64,000 bases of DNA from an uncultured Clostridia bacterium. Its GTDB lineage: Bacteria; Bacillota; Clostridia; TANB77; CAG-508. The translations under genes were made by a program, and so were the position numbers. Shown piece after piece: positions 50,563 to 60,400 of the stretch. Position 1 is the stretch's first letter, and every line of letters begins with the position of its first letter. The notes beneath the pieces are model-generated. The model was given only the letters and a program-made list of their open reading frames with translations, was not told where the DNA came from and made no database searches. The DNA is taken from positions 1-64,000 of the forward strand of contig CANRKJ010000007.1 of assembly GCA_947631185.1 (NCBI GenBank), in the 5' to 3' direction.

Positions 50563-51483
50563 TTATATTTCTCCTTCAGAATTATTAATATCAATTTTAT
50601 CTAATTTTTCTAGTTCTTCTAATTCTTTTATATTTTCATCAGATTCTAAACTCATATCAGTAATATTTTCTGTAGCTTTTATAACCACAACATCTTTCAA
50701 TTCGTGTTTTTTAAAATAAACTTCATCTCCGTCTTTATATTTTACTCTGAGTATTTCTTTTAAAGTTTCAACTGATGTTACTTCTCCAGTACCTTCAGAT
50801 GTTTTTACTATTGAACCAATTCCTGGAATTCTTTTTAGTTTTTCTGTATAAACTTCTTCTTCATATTTCAAACAACACATAAGTCTTCCACACATTCCAG
50901 AAATTTTTGATGGGTTAAGAGAAAGATTTTGTTCTTTAGCCATTTTTATAGAAACAGTTTCAAAATTACTTAAAAAAGAACAACAACATAATTGCCTTCC
51001 ACACATTCCATTTCCACACATTCTACGTACTTCATCTCTAACACCTATTTGTCTAAGTTCAATTCTAGTTCTAAAAACAGCTGCTAAATCTTTAACCAAT
51101 TCTCTAAAATCAATTCTTCCATCAGCTGTAAAATAAAATATAAGTTTTGAACCATCATATTTATATTCAACATCTATTAGTTTCATATCTAATTTATGTT
51201 TAGCTACTTTTTCTTCACATATTTTCATTGCCTCATTTTCTTTTGCCTTAAAATCATCTCTAATCTTTTTATCCTTTTCTGTTGCAATTCTAATAACTTT
51301 TTTCAATCCATCAGTAACTTCACTATCATCTATTTCTTTTTCGGGTATTACAACAGTTCCATATTCTTGTCCCATAGCAGTATCTACTATTACATTCATA
51401 TCTTTTTCCATTTTTAAATCGCCAGGATCAAAAAAATATATTTTTCCAACCTTTTTAAATCTAACTCCTGTTACTTTTTTCAT
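50563..51483 (-). CDS. ricT: PSP1-domain protein RicT (YaaT)
   Basis: RicT belongs to the Y-complex that promotes RNase Y-dependent mRNA maturation and, in Bacillus, sporulation and biofilm genes. The 306-residue protein has the PSP1 domain: FDPGDLKMEKDMNVIVDTAM, then DGRIDFRELVKDLAAVFRTR. The cysteine region CGNGMCGRQLCCCSF and CGRLMCCLKYEEEVY can bind an iron-sulfur cluster with partner proteins. It overlaps the holB gene by 23 bp, the usual holB-yaaT order of Bacillota. Confidence 0.93.
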   Translation of the reverse strand: MKKVTGVRFKKVGKIYFFDPGDLKMEKDMNVIVDTAMGQEYGTVVIPEKEIDDSEVTDGLKKVIRIATEKDKKIRDDFKAKENEAMKICEEKVAKHKLDMKLIDVEYKYDGSKLIFYFTADGRIDFRELVKDLAAVFRTRIELRQIGVRDEVRRMCGNGMCGRQLCCCSFLSNFETVSIKMAKEQNLSLNPSKISGMCGRLMCCLKYEEEVYTEKLKRIPGIGSIVKTSEGTGEVTSVETLKEILRVKYKDGDEVYFKKHELKDVVVIKATENITDMSLESDENIKELEELEKLDKIDINNSEGEI

Positions 51484-52372
51484 TTACTTCCTCCCAAACT
51501 TTAAAAAGCAAAATATCTATTGTCATATCTAAATAAGCATTTGATTTTAATCTATTTATACCTTCATTAATATAAGGTATACAATTTAAGAACTTTTTAT
51601 CTATTTTTGCTTGTTCATATAAACATACAATAATAAAATCTAAAAATTCTAATATATTATCTTTATCATAAATTATTTTAGAATCTTGAATAAAACTAAT
51701 AAAATCCATTTGTTGTATATTTTTTATTATATTTTCAATAGCTATTAATTTATCTTTTTTCTCCTGTGCTTTTAAAACTTTTCCTATACTACCATCGTAA
51801 TATTTTAATAAAGTGGGCGTTAAATCTTTATATTCTAATTTTTCTTCTATATATTGTTTTAATAAATTTTCTGGTATATTGTTAAATTTTATACTAGTAC
51901 ATCTAGATTTTATAGTATTTAATATTAAATTTTCATTTGAAGAAATTAATATAATTATAATAAATTCTGGTGGCTCTTCTAATGTTTTTAATAAACAATT
52001 TTGAGCTTCTCTTGTCATTTTATCACAATCATTTATTATATAAACTTTTCTTTTTGATATTATTGGCTTTTCTATAATTTTATCAATTAATTGTTTTCTA
52101 ATTTGTTCAACTTTTATAGTTTCTCCTTCTTCATTTATAATAAAGAAATCTGGATGATTGTTACTATTAAAACATAAACAAGATTTACAATTACACAAAT
52201 CTTCTTTTTCATTTAAACAAAGAATGTATTTTGCCAGTTCTTTAGCAAAAGTAAATTTTCCTATTCCTTCTTTACCTAAAAATAAATAACTATGTAAAAA
52301 GTTTTCGTTCTGTAAACTATTATTAAAATATTTTTTTATTTTATCATTTCCAATAATATTTTTAAAACTCAC
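51461..52372 (-). CDS. holB: DNA polymerase III subunit delta'
   Basis: Delta' is part of the clamp loader. The protein of about 303 residues shows FKNIIGNDKIKKYF at the N terminus, a P-loop-like LFLGKEGIGKFTFAKEL, the zinc cysteines CNCKSCLC, VYIINDCDKMTREAQNCLLK and the TLEEPPEFIIIILIS sensor segment. I start at the GTG at 52372, where AGAGGA lies 8 nt upstream. The frame is open further but lies inside the signal-peptidase gene. It follows that gene by 11 bp. Confidence 0.9.
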   Translation of the reverse strand: MSFKNIIGNDKIKKYFNNSLQNENFLHSYLFLGKEGIGKFTFAKELAKYILCLNEKEDLCNCKSCLCFNSNNHPDFFIINEEGETIKVEQIRKQLIDKIIEKPIISKRKVYIINDCDKMTREAQNCLLKTLEEPPEFIIIILISSNENLILNTIKSRCTSIKFNNIPENLLKQYIEEKLEYKDLTPTLLKYYDGSIGKVLKAQEKKDKLIAIENIIKNIQQMDFISFIQDSKIIYDKDNILEFLDFIIVCLYEQAKIDKKFLNCIPYINEGINRLKSNAYLDMTIDILLFKVWEEVNEKSNRS

Positions 52373-52383
52373 AACTATATCCT

Positions 52384-53019
52384 CTATTTGATTTTTCCAA
52401 ATACATTTAATGGCCAAAATCTATATACTACAACACCTTCTATTTTGTTTAAAGGTATACAACCAAAAACTCTACAATCCGTACTTTTGGTTCTATTATC
52501 ACCCATACAAAAAACATATCCATCTGGCACAATAAAATCATTATATACATCTGATTCTGTATAAACATCACTAGCTAAATAACTAGACTCATCTAATTCC
52601 TTATCATTTATAAATACTTTATTATCTTTAATAACTACATGTTGCTTTTCTGTAGCTATAACTCTTTTTATATAACTAGTTTTTGTAATTTCTAATCCAT
52701 AATAAAAAAATCTGCTAAAAATTCCATTTTTTTCATTAAATGTTGCTACTGGATTATTTTGATCAACATTATATGGATTAAAAAAGCTTTCATCATTTGG
52801 TGCTTCAAATGTAACTATATCCCCTACCTTAGGTGTTTTTTTAGTTATTCTAAAAGTTCTATTAAGTACTAATCTTTGCTCTTCTTTTAAAGTAGGAAAC
52901 ATTGATCCTTGTTTTACAATTGTAGGAGTAGCTATAAAATATCTAAATAGTAATGCTAATACAAAAGCTATAATTATACAATAAATCCATTCTAATATAT
53001 TTTTTACTTTATCGTTCAT
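52384..53019 (-). CDS. Signal peptidase I
   Basis: This membrane serine protease removes signal peptides. The 211-residue protein has one N-terminal membrane segment (residues 8-27). The catalytic serine is in VKQGSMFPTLK near residue 37-47. The lysine is in TSYIKRVIATEKQH near 118, and DGYVFCMGDNRTKSTDCRVFG gives box E. I start at 53019, with AAGG upstream. It is the first gene of a sip-holB-ricT-mtaD cluster. Confidence 0.94.
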   Translation of the reverse strand: MNDKVKNILEWIYCIIIAFVLALLFRYFIATPTIVKQGSMFPTLKEEQRLVLNRTFRITKKTPKVGDIVTFEAPNDESFFNPYNVDQNNPVATFNEKNGIFSRFFYYGLEITKTSYIKRVIATEKQHVVIKDNKVFINDKELDESSYLASDVYTESDVYNDFIVPDGYVFCMGDNRTKSTDCRVFGCIPLNKIEGVVVYRFWPLNVFGKIK

Positions 53020-53091
53020 ATGTACCTTCTTTCTTATATTCCATTTGTAACACAGATAATTATATATCATTATATACTTTTTTTCAATCAC

Positions 53092-53195
53092 TTTATATAA
53101 ATTTATTGCAAAGTACGAGTCTCATCAAATGAAAAAGTAAAAAATCATTTATGAAATTTCATTTTAAAAGAAAAGAGTGCTTACTGCATAGTAAA
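53092..53195. other. Intergenic region sharing a 20-bp stretch with repeat copy 1
   Basis: ATATAAATTTATTGCAAAGT near 53095-53114 also occurs at about 115-134 inside repeat copy 1, and both are followed by a CG-GTC-like pattern. It may be a fragment of the same element. No gene is present. Confidence 0.35.
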
Positions 53196-53220
53196 TAGGG
53201 GCTATGTAACATAGCCCCTA
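53196..53220 (-). terminator. pyrF terminator
   Basis: TAGGGGCTATGT/ACATAGCCCCTA is a 12-bp near-perfect palindrome directly after the pyrF stop. Confidence 0.7.
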
Positions 53221-53229
53221 ATCATATAT

Positions 53230-54163
53230 TTATTTAATTTTTATACTATTATTTAATTCATCTCTCATTCTAATAGCTTCAGCACGTGTAGCTTGTGCAT
53301 AATCTTCTTCAGAAAATTTGTCTTTCCATAAATCAGATTTATATGCACACATTAAACTTCTCGTAGCATTTACAATTCCACCAAGACCGTTTTTATCAAA
53401 GCCTAATGCTATATCTTCAGCCTTTCCTCCGTTGAGCACCATAACCTGGTATTAAAAAGTATGTATGTGGCATAAGTTCTCGTAATTCTTTTAATTGTTT
53501 AGGATATGTTGCTCCAACTACAGCTGAAACAGAACTATAACCGTATTCTCCTCTACATTCTTCTCCCCACTTTTCCACAAGTTTTCCAACTTTTGTGTAT
53601 ATTGTCTCTCCATCCTCAGTTATTAAATCTTGAATTTCTCCAGATGATTTATTAGAAGTCTTTACTAAACAAAAAATTCCTTTATTATATTCTTTACAAT
53701 CCTCAACAAAAGGATTTACACAATCTGTACCCATATACGGATTTACTGTTAAAAAATCTACTCCAAAAATATCTACTTTTTCACCATCTATTATGTTTTT
53801 ACCTAAATATGCATTTGAATAACCTTTTGATGTAGAACCAATATCTCCTCTTTTGGCATCTACCATAACTACCATACCTTTTTCCTTACAATAATCTATC
53901 ATTGTTTTTAGGACTTTAATTCCCTCAATCCCATACATTTCAAAGTATGCACTTTGAAGTTTAACTGCAGGAATTATATCATATGTAGCATCTATTAAAC
54001 TTTTACTATATTCTAGCATCGCATTGCACATACCTATTATATCTGTTCCATATTTGTTTTTTACACAATCTGGTACCATATCATATCGAGTATCAACACC
54101 TATAACTGTAGGATTATTTGTCTCTTTTATTTTATCTATTAAAATATCTATTGCTTTTTTCAT
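53230..54163 (-). CDS. pyrF: Orotidine 5'-phosphate decarboxylase, requires a +1 shift at CGG
   Basis: PyrF makes UMP from OMP. The zero frame covers 244 residues: VIGVDTRYDMVPDCV, AVKLQSAYFEMYG, the catalytic VVMVDAKRGDIGSTSKGYSN and FLIPGYGAQ. It then meets CGG-AGG-AAA-GGC-TGA (53429 region). Skipping the C of CGG gives the conserved GGKAEDIALGFDKNGLGGIV and NATRSLMCAY, ending at 53230, for about 310 residues, the normal length of the type 2 enzyme. AGGAGG precedes the ATG. It follows pyrC by 11 bp. Without the shift an essential part of the barrel is lost. Confidence 0.88.
53428..53434 (-). other. Candidate +1 frameshift site in pyrF (CAA CGG A)
   Basis: Zero frame CAA CGG AGG AAA GGC TGA stops after four codons. 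Skipping the C reads CAA GGA GGA AAG and restores the family-conserved Gln-Gly-Gly-Lys. Confidence 0.8.
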
Positions 54164-54174
54164 TTTTCCTCCTA

Positions 54175-55452
54175 TTATTTATTTTCATAAACTATTCTAC
54201 CACCAACAACTGTAAACTCAACTTCACCTTGTAATTCTTTTCCAATCCATGGTGTATTATGAGATTTTGAAACTATCATTTCTTCTTTATAAACATATTT
54301 TTTATTAGGGTCAAAAATAGTTAAATCAGCTATTTTCCCTTCTGTTATTTCGCCTTTTCCCAATCCTAATAATTTAGATGGATTATAAGACATAAGTTTA
54401 ACCATATCTAAATATGAAATATATCCTGGTACAACTAAATTTGTAATAGTAGCAGGTAAAGCTGTTTCAAATCCTATTATTCCATTTGGAGCTTTTGCTA
54501 ACCCTCTAGCCTTTTCATCTGCTGAATGAGGAGCATGATCTGTAACTATACAATCTATTGTTCCATCTTGAAGGCCTTTTATAATCGCTAGTCTATCACT
54601 TTCGCCTCTCAATGGAGGATTCATTTTTGCATTAACTCCAGAATTCAAAACTTCATCAACATTAAAACTAAAATGATGTGTACATGCTTCACATGTAACA
54701 TTTGCACCTCTTTGTTTTGCTGATCTTACTATATTTGCAGTAACTTCTGTACTAATGTGACATATATGTGTATGTAATTTGTTTTGCTCAGCAATTATTG
54801 CATCTCTTCCAGCCATAATTTGTTCAGCTTCAGGAAGTACACCTTCTACACCTAATTTTTCTGCAATAGGTCCTGCATTTATAGCACCACTTGCAACAGA
54901 TTTTTCTTCACAATGTTCTGCAACAAAACTTCCAACAGCATTTGCTTGTATCATTGCATCTCTAATCATTTTTGAATCTTTTACAGGCATACCATCATCA
55001 GAAAAAGCTACAGCACCTGATTCTAATTGAGATTTAAAATCTACTAATTCTTCGCCTTTTTCTCCTTTTGTTACACTAGAATAAAAACGTACATTGCACA
55101 AATTAACTCTTTTTGCCTCATTTATAACTCTTTCTAAAATAATAGCGCTATCTGGTGTAGGATTTGTGTTTGGCATTGGACAAATTGTAGTAAATCCTCC
55201 CTTAACAGCGCTTTTTGAACCTGTTTCAATAGTTTCTTTATGTTCTCCTCCTGGCTCTCTTAAATGGCAATGCATATCTATCATTCCAGGCATAATATAT
55301 AAATTTGTACAGTCAATTATTCTATCTGCATTCATGTTTAAATTTTTTCCAATTTTAGATATTTTTTCATTTTCAATATAAATATCTAAAACTTCATTAG
55401 TTTTTGTAGCATAATCAATTACAGTTCCGTTTTTTAATAATAATGTTGACAT
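54175..55452 (-). CDS. pyrC: Dihydroorotase
   Basis: PyrC closes carbamoyl-aspartate to dihydroorotate in pyrimidine synthesis. The 425-residue protein is a class I dihydroorotase. MPGMIDMHCHLREPGGEHKE near residue 50-70 has the HxH and the carbamoylated-lysine context. THICHISTEVTANIVRSA, CEACTHHFSF, AKMNPPLRGESDR and DCIVTDHAPHSADEKA complete the site. I start at 55452, where GGAGG lies 6 nt upstream. It is coupled with pyrF. Confidence 0.95.
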   Translation of the reverse strand: MSTLLLKNGTVIDYATKTNEVLDIYIENEKISKIGKNLNMNADRIIDCTNLYIMPGMIDMHCHLREPGGEHKETIETGSKSAVKGGFTTICPMPNTNPTPDSAIILERVINEAKRVNLCNVRFYSSVTKGEKGEELVDFKSQLESGAVAFSDDGMPVKDSKMIRDAMIQANAVGSFVAEHCEEKSVASGAINAGPIAEKLGVEGVLPEAEQIMAGRDAIIAEQNKLHTHICHISTEVTANIVRSAKQRGANVTCEACTHHFSFNVDEVLNSGVNAKMNPPLRGESDRLAIIKGLQDGTIDCIVTDHAPHSADEKARGLAKAPNGIIGFETALPATITNLVVPGYISYLDMVKLMSYNPSKLLGLGKGEITEGKIADLTIFDPNKKYVYKEEMIVSKSHNTPWIGKELQGEVEFTVVGGRIVYENK

Positions 55453-55662
55453 AATTACCTCCATAAATAAATTTTTCACATTATATCATATAAATATTAA
55501 AAAGTCTAGTAATTATCTAGTCCCTCATATTCAGTAAATCTAATTGTATAATTTACTAAAAAACTATTTAAGAATACTAAAAATTGTATGGATTCTAAAA
55601 AGCATCCATACAATAAATTGAATTAAAAATTTTTATTATATTTATTAAAAAAATTACTAGTC

Positions 55663-55992
55663 TTAGCCTAGTTTATCTCCGTTTTCTACTAAAAAGTCTG
55701 GCTTAATTAACACTACGCCTTGCTTGCTATATGTACCTAAAACTAATACTTCTGACATAAAATCTGCTATTTGTCTTGGTGGAAAATTTACTACTGCTAA
55801 TACCTGTTTTCCTATTAAATCATCAATATTATACATTTCTGTTATTTGAGCAGAAGATTGTTTTATTCCTATTTCTTTTCCAAAATCTACTTTTAATTTA
55901 TATGCTGGCTTTTTGGCCTTCTTGAAAATTTTAGCATCAATAATTGTACCTACTCTAATATCTAATTTCAAAAAATCATCAAATGTAGTCAT
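55663..55992 (-). CDS. csaA: tRNA-binding/CsaA-like protein
   Basis: The 109-residue protein is a single EMAP/tRNA-binding OB-fold: FLKLDIRVGTIIDAKIFKKA, then KLKVDFGKEIGIKQSSAQIT and LIGKQVLAVVNFPPRQIADF. The NFPPRQI and SEVLVLG motifs are typical of CsaA, a proposed secretion chaperone that can also bind tRNA. It has an AGGAGATATAGTT-type ribosome site and is probably monocistronic. Confidence 0.88.
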   Translation of the reverse strand: MTTFDDFLKLDIRVGTIIDAKIFKKAKKPAYKLKVDFGKEIGIKQSSAQITEMYNIDDLIGKQVLAVVNFPPRQIADFMSEVLVLGTYSKQGVVLIKPDFLVENGDKLG

Positions 55993-56036
55993 AACTATAT
56001 CTCCTATATGTAATACTAATCATATCTTTTATATAA

Positions 56037-56690
56037 TCATTTTTCTTCATCAATAAATACTTTTCTAGGTTTTGCATTAACTACAAAAAATATTGATAAA
56101 TATAATGAAATAATTGCCATCCAAACATAAGCTCTATAATATACTGATCTTCCTAAACGATATCTTGTTCCTAAAGGAAGTTCTCCACCATCTATAAAAA
56201 TATATAAATATCTTTCAAAAGTATTTGGAAATTTTTTTATTTCATTATGTATAGCTTCCATTCTTGAATCAAATTTATCATCTTCTTTTGTAAGTTCGTT
56301 TATAGCATTTTGATTATTTTCTAAATACTCAATTAATTCTTCCTCATTATATTGTGAAAAATCATTATATTTTTCTTTAACTATCTTTTCTTCTGATGCT
56401 CTTAACGAAATCCCTATAACTATACATATAATAGAAAAAAATAAAAAAGTAATTGCCATTATTTTATTAAAAGTAAAATTAACTCCTTCTTCAGCCACCA
56501 AAAATGCATTTTTAAAACAAATAACACCTAATATAAATAACAATACTACTAACGTTCTTAGTAAAAATTCTCCTATTTCCGTAATATCTATATCTGAAAA
56601 ATCTTTTATAAATACACTAATTACTATATATAGCAAGAAAAAATATGCTGGTATTAACATAACTTTAAAATACTTAGAATTATTATTCAT
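56037..56690 (-). CDS. Membrane protein of unknown function
   Basis: The protein of about 217 residues has three membrane segments in its first 100 residues, a charged extracytoplasmic or cytoplasmic helical middle (NEEELIEYLENNQNAINELT) and one membrane segment near the C terminus followed by a basic tail. The start is uncertain: ATG at 56702 lies too close to GAGAGG, so TTG (56696) or ATG (56690) fit better. I do not recognise the family. It may be cotranscribed with the following dnaE-upstream genes, but 100 bp separate them. Confidence 0.5.
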   Translation of the reverse strand: MNNNSKYFKVMLIPAYFFLLYIVISVFIKDFSDIDITEIGEFLLRTLVVLLFILGVICFKNAFLVAEEGVNFTFNKIMAITFLFFSIICIVIGISLRASEEKIVKEKYNDFSQYNEEELIEYLENNQNAINELTKEDDKFDSRMEAIHNEIKKFPNTFERYLYIFIDGGELPLGTRYRLGRSVYYRAYVWMAIISLYLSIFFVVNAKPRKVFIDEEK

Positions 56691-56788
56691 TTTCAATATC
56701 ATTCCTCTCTTTAAAACAAATCTATTTAGAGTTTAGCAACAACTAATACTAAAAATATTTTTCCATCACATACCATACAACTTCTTTT

Positions 56789-57395
56789 TTATTTAATTAG
56801 TGGATTAGCAAGTTCTAAATCTCCTAATTCTTCCTCAACTCCATCTTGATCATAATATTTTATTACATATTTTGCTACATCATTATCTACATTTTTTTGT
56901 AATATAAAAATGTCTTTATAATTAATTTGATTATCTTCTGTTAGTTTCGCACCTTTTCCATAATTACTTACTTGTTTAATATTATTAGTATTTATATAAT
57001 ATAAATCATCTCTTTTACCGAGTTTCACCAGAAATTTTCTCATTCCAAATATAAGTATATTGATTATTATCTTGATTATAGTTTGAATAATAATAATAAT
57101 CTATTACTCCTTTTTCTGATAAATAAGAAATTGCCACATCTGAATTATATGCATCTTCTAATTTTACTTCAGATTTACTTTTGGATTCATTATAAACTGC
57201 CATATATTTTTCTTTAACTAATTCTGTTAATGTTTCTAATACCTCTGTTTTATCAAAACCGCTTTCAACTGAATTTATCTTTTCAACTACACCATCTCTA
57301 CCTATTATAAAATGATAAACCCCATATGCAATTCCTGATAATATTAATATAGATATTATAAAAATTATAATATTGTGTTTTGTATCTCTATTCAT
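56789..57395 (-). CDS. Membrane-anchored unknown protein, requires a +1 shift at CGG
   Basis: The zero frame encodes 125 residues: one membrane segment (about 8-28), then an extracytoplasmic helical and strand region ending NQYTYIWNEKISGET. It then reads CGG-TAA at 57015-57020. Skipping the C gives Gly-Lys-Arg and a further 76-residue open frame (DDLYYINTNNIKQVSNYGKG to LELANPLIK). The joined product has about 201 residues. The downstream frame has an out-of-frame ATG upstream of the site but no ribosome site of its own. The family is unknown, so the join rests on the shared CGG pattern and the exactly adjoining frames. AAGGAG lies before the start at 57395. Confidence 0.6.
57017..57023 (-). 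other. Candidate +1 frameshift site at 57 kb (ACT CGG T)
   Basis: Zero frame ACT CGG TAA stops at once. Skipping the C reads ACT GGT AAA AGA and stays open for 76 codons. This is the only one of the four sites followed by T rather than A. Confidence 0.6.
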
Positions 57396-57468
57396 CAAAT
57401 ATCTCCTTTATAATTACTGTATATATTCTATCATTTTTTAGACATTAATCAATAAGGATTTTAGCTTT

Positions 57469-60400
57469 TTACTCTAATATAACATTTTCTTTTCCAGCTA
57501 AAACATATAATTCATCTAAAATCCTATTATTTAAATAAATTGTACCACATGAAAGTTGTTTATCTTGTTCTTGAACAAAAAATTTTATATTAGAACTATC
57601 TCCTGCAAAAAACTTAATAAATCCCCTTAATTTTTCTTTTTTTATTTCATCGAAATCAGAAATTTCCACTATTACTTTATTATATGACTTTTTCTGAATA
57701 GTACTTGTTTCTTGCTGAACATCATCTAATTCTTTCATATAATTAACAACTACCTTTGTAGGTTCATCATCTCTAATACTAAGCCTTCCTTCTATAAATA
57801 CTATATTATCCTCAAAAATCATATTATTATATAATTCAAATGCCCTATCAAAAATTAAAATATTTATAGTACCATATAAATCCTCTATTTCTACATTTGC
57901 CATTGTAGTATTTTTTTTAGTATATCTTTTTCTTACTTTTGTAATAACACCAGCAACTTTAACCATTTGTCCATCTTTATAATCTGGTGAATTACCATAT
58001 TGTTCAATATCATCATTAATCTTAATTATATTTAAAGCATTAATATTAGTTATATTTTCTATTAATTTTCGTTGTTTTTCCAATGGATGTCCAGAAACAT
58101 ATACACCTAGCATCTCTTTTTCAAAATTCAAAAGCTCTAATTCTTCCAATTCACTTTTTTCTATAAATTCATACTTTTTACTTTCTTTTTCTTCTTCAGA
58201 TTCATCTATTATATCAAACATAGAAACTTGATTTTTCATAGTATTTCGTCCATCTAAATTTACTAAATCCAATATATTTTCAAAAGAAGCTAATAATGTT
58301 GCTCTAGTTTTTCCAAATTCATCAAATGTTCCTGCTTTAATCAGACATTCCATACACCTTTTATTTATATTTAAATGTTTTGTTCTCTCGCAAAATGATG
58401 TGTAGTTTTCATATTTTCCATTTTTCTCTCTTTCCTCAACAATACCATCAATAATTGCTATACCAACGTTTTTTACATTTCCTAATCCGAATCTTATTTT
58501 TCCATCTTCTACTGTGAATTTAGTTTTACTATAATTTATACTTGGTTTTAAAATTTGAATTGCATTTTTTTTACATTCTTCAATATACATTGGAATTTTA
58601 TCTAAATTTCCTAAATAACTATTCATTGTAGCAGCCATTAATTCAGATGGATAATATGCTTTAAGATATGCAGTCTGATATGATATAATTGAATAAGCTG
58701 CTGCATGTGATTTATTAAAAGCATATTTTGCAAATTCAGACATTTCATCAAAAATCATGTTAGCTGATTTTTCATCTATTCCATTTCTAATACAACCTGG
58801 TACTATAATATTTCCATCAGAATCAACTTGTCCATTTATGAAAATTTCTCTTTCTTTTGCCATAACATCTAGTTTTTTCTTTCCCATTGCACGTCTTACC
58901 AAATCTGCTCTTCCTAATGAATATCCTGCTAAATCTCTTACTATTTGCATAACTTGCTCTTGATAAACCATACAACCATAAGTAACTTTAAGTATTGGTT
59001 CTAATGATGGATGAGTATATTCTAAATGTTCAGGATCTTGTTTTCCTTTAATATATCTTGGAATTTGATCCATAGGACCAGGTCTATACAAAGAAACTCC
59101 TGCTATTATATCTTCTAAACAATCTGGCTTTAATTGTTTCATAAAATTTGTTATTCCTGGACTTTCAAACTGAAATATTCCATTAGTCTTACCATCTTGC
59201 CATAATCTATATACTTTAGGGTCATCCATTCGATCATCAAATTTTACATCTATTTTTCTACTATCTTTTACCAGATTTATACAATCATCAATAACTGATA
59301 ATGTTCTCAAACCTAAAAAATCCATTTTAAGAAGTCCAAGTTGCTCTAACTGAGTCATATTATATTGTGCAACAGCTATTCCATCATTTACATATAAAGG
59401 CACATATGTGTCTACAGGATTTTTTGTAATAATAACACCACAAGCATGAGTTGAAACATTCTTAGGCATTCCTTCTAATTTTTTTGATATATCTATAAGT
59501 CTTTTCACTGTTTCATTTGTGTCATATTCATTTTTTAGCTCTTTACTATATTCCAAAGCTTTATCTAATGTAATATGAAGTTCAACAGGTATAAGTTTTG
59601 CTATTTTATCTATTTCTTGAAGAGATATATCTAAAGCTCTTCCTACACTTCTTATAACATTTTTAGCTGCTAATGTTCCAAAAGTTATTATTTGTGATAC
59701 ATAATCTTTTCCATATTTTCTTGTAACATATTCAATAACTTCATCTCTTCTTTCATCACAAAAATCAACGTCGAAATCTGGCATACTTATTCTTTCAGGA
59801 TTTAAAAATCTTTCAAAAAGCAGTTGGTATTTTATTGGATCTATTTGTGTTATACCTATAGCATATGCTACAATCGAACCTGCTCCAGAACCACGTCCAG
59901 GTCCAACAGATATTCCAACTGATCTTGCATATGTTATATAATCCCAAACAATTAAATAATAATCTGTATATCCCATCTGAGTAATGATTTTCATTTCATA
60001 TTCAACTCTTTGTATTACTTCAGGAGAAGGATTTTCTCCATATTTTTCTTTTATTCCATCATCACATATTTTTCTAAAATAATCTTCATGTGTTTTATAT
60101 TCTTTTGGAACATCATAATTAGGCAATTTTGTAACTCCAAATTCAAATTCAAAATTACATTTATCTGCTATTCTAACTGTATTCTCTATTGCATCTGGCA
60201 AAGCACCAAAATAATTTGCCATTTCTTCTGGGGATTTTAAATAAAACTCATTTGTTTCAAATTTCATTCTATCAGAATCTGTCATTCTTTTTCCAGTTTG
60301 CATACAAAGAAGTATTTCATGAACATAGCTATCTTCTTTTTTTAAATAATGAGTATCATTTGTTGCAACTAATGGAATTTCCAATTGTTTTGATAACATT

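Noticed and set aside
53230..53442. A separate 70-residue gene starting with ATG at 53442
   Set aside because: Its sequence is the C-terminal end of PyrF and its ATG lies inside the pyrF frame without a ribosome site. It is the +1 continuation.
56789..57043. A separate 84-residue gene overlapping the end of the 57-kb gene
   Set aside because: No ribosome site precedes its ATG, and the frame joins the upstream gene precisely at CGG-TAA. Kept as one gene with moderate confidence.
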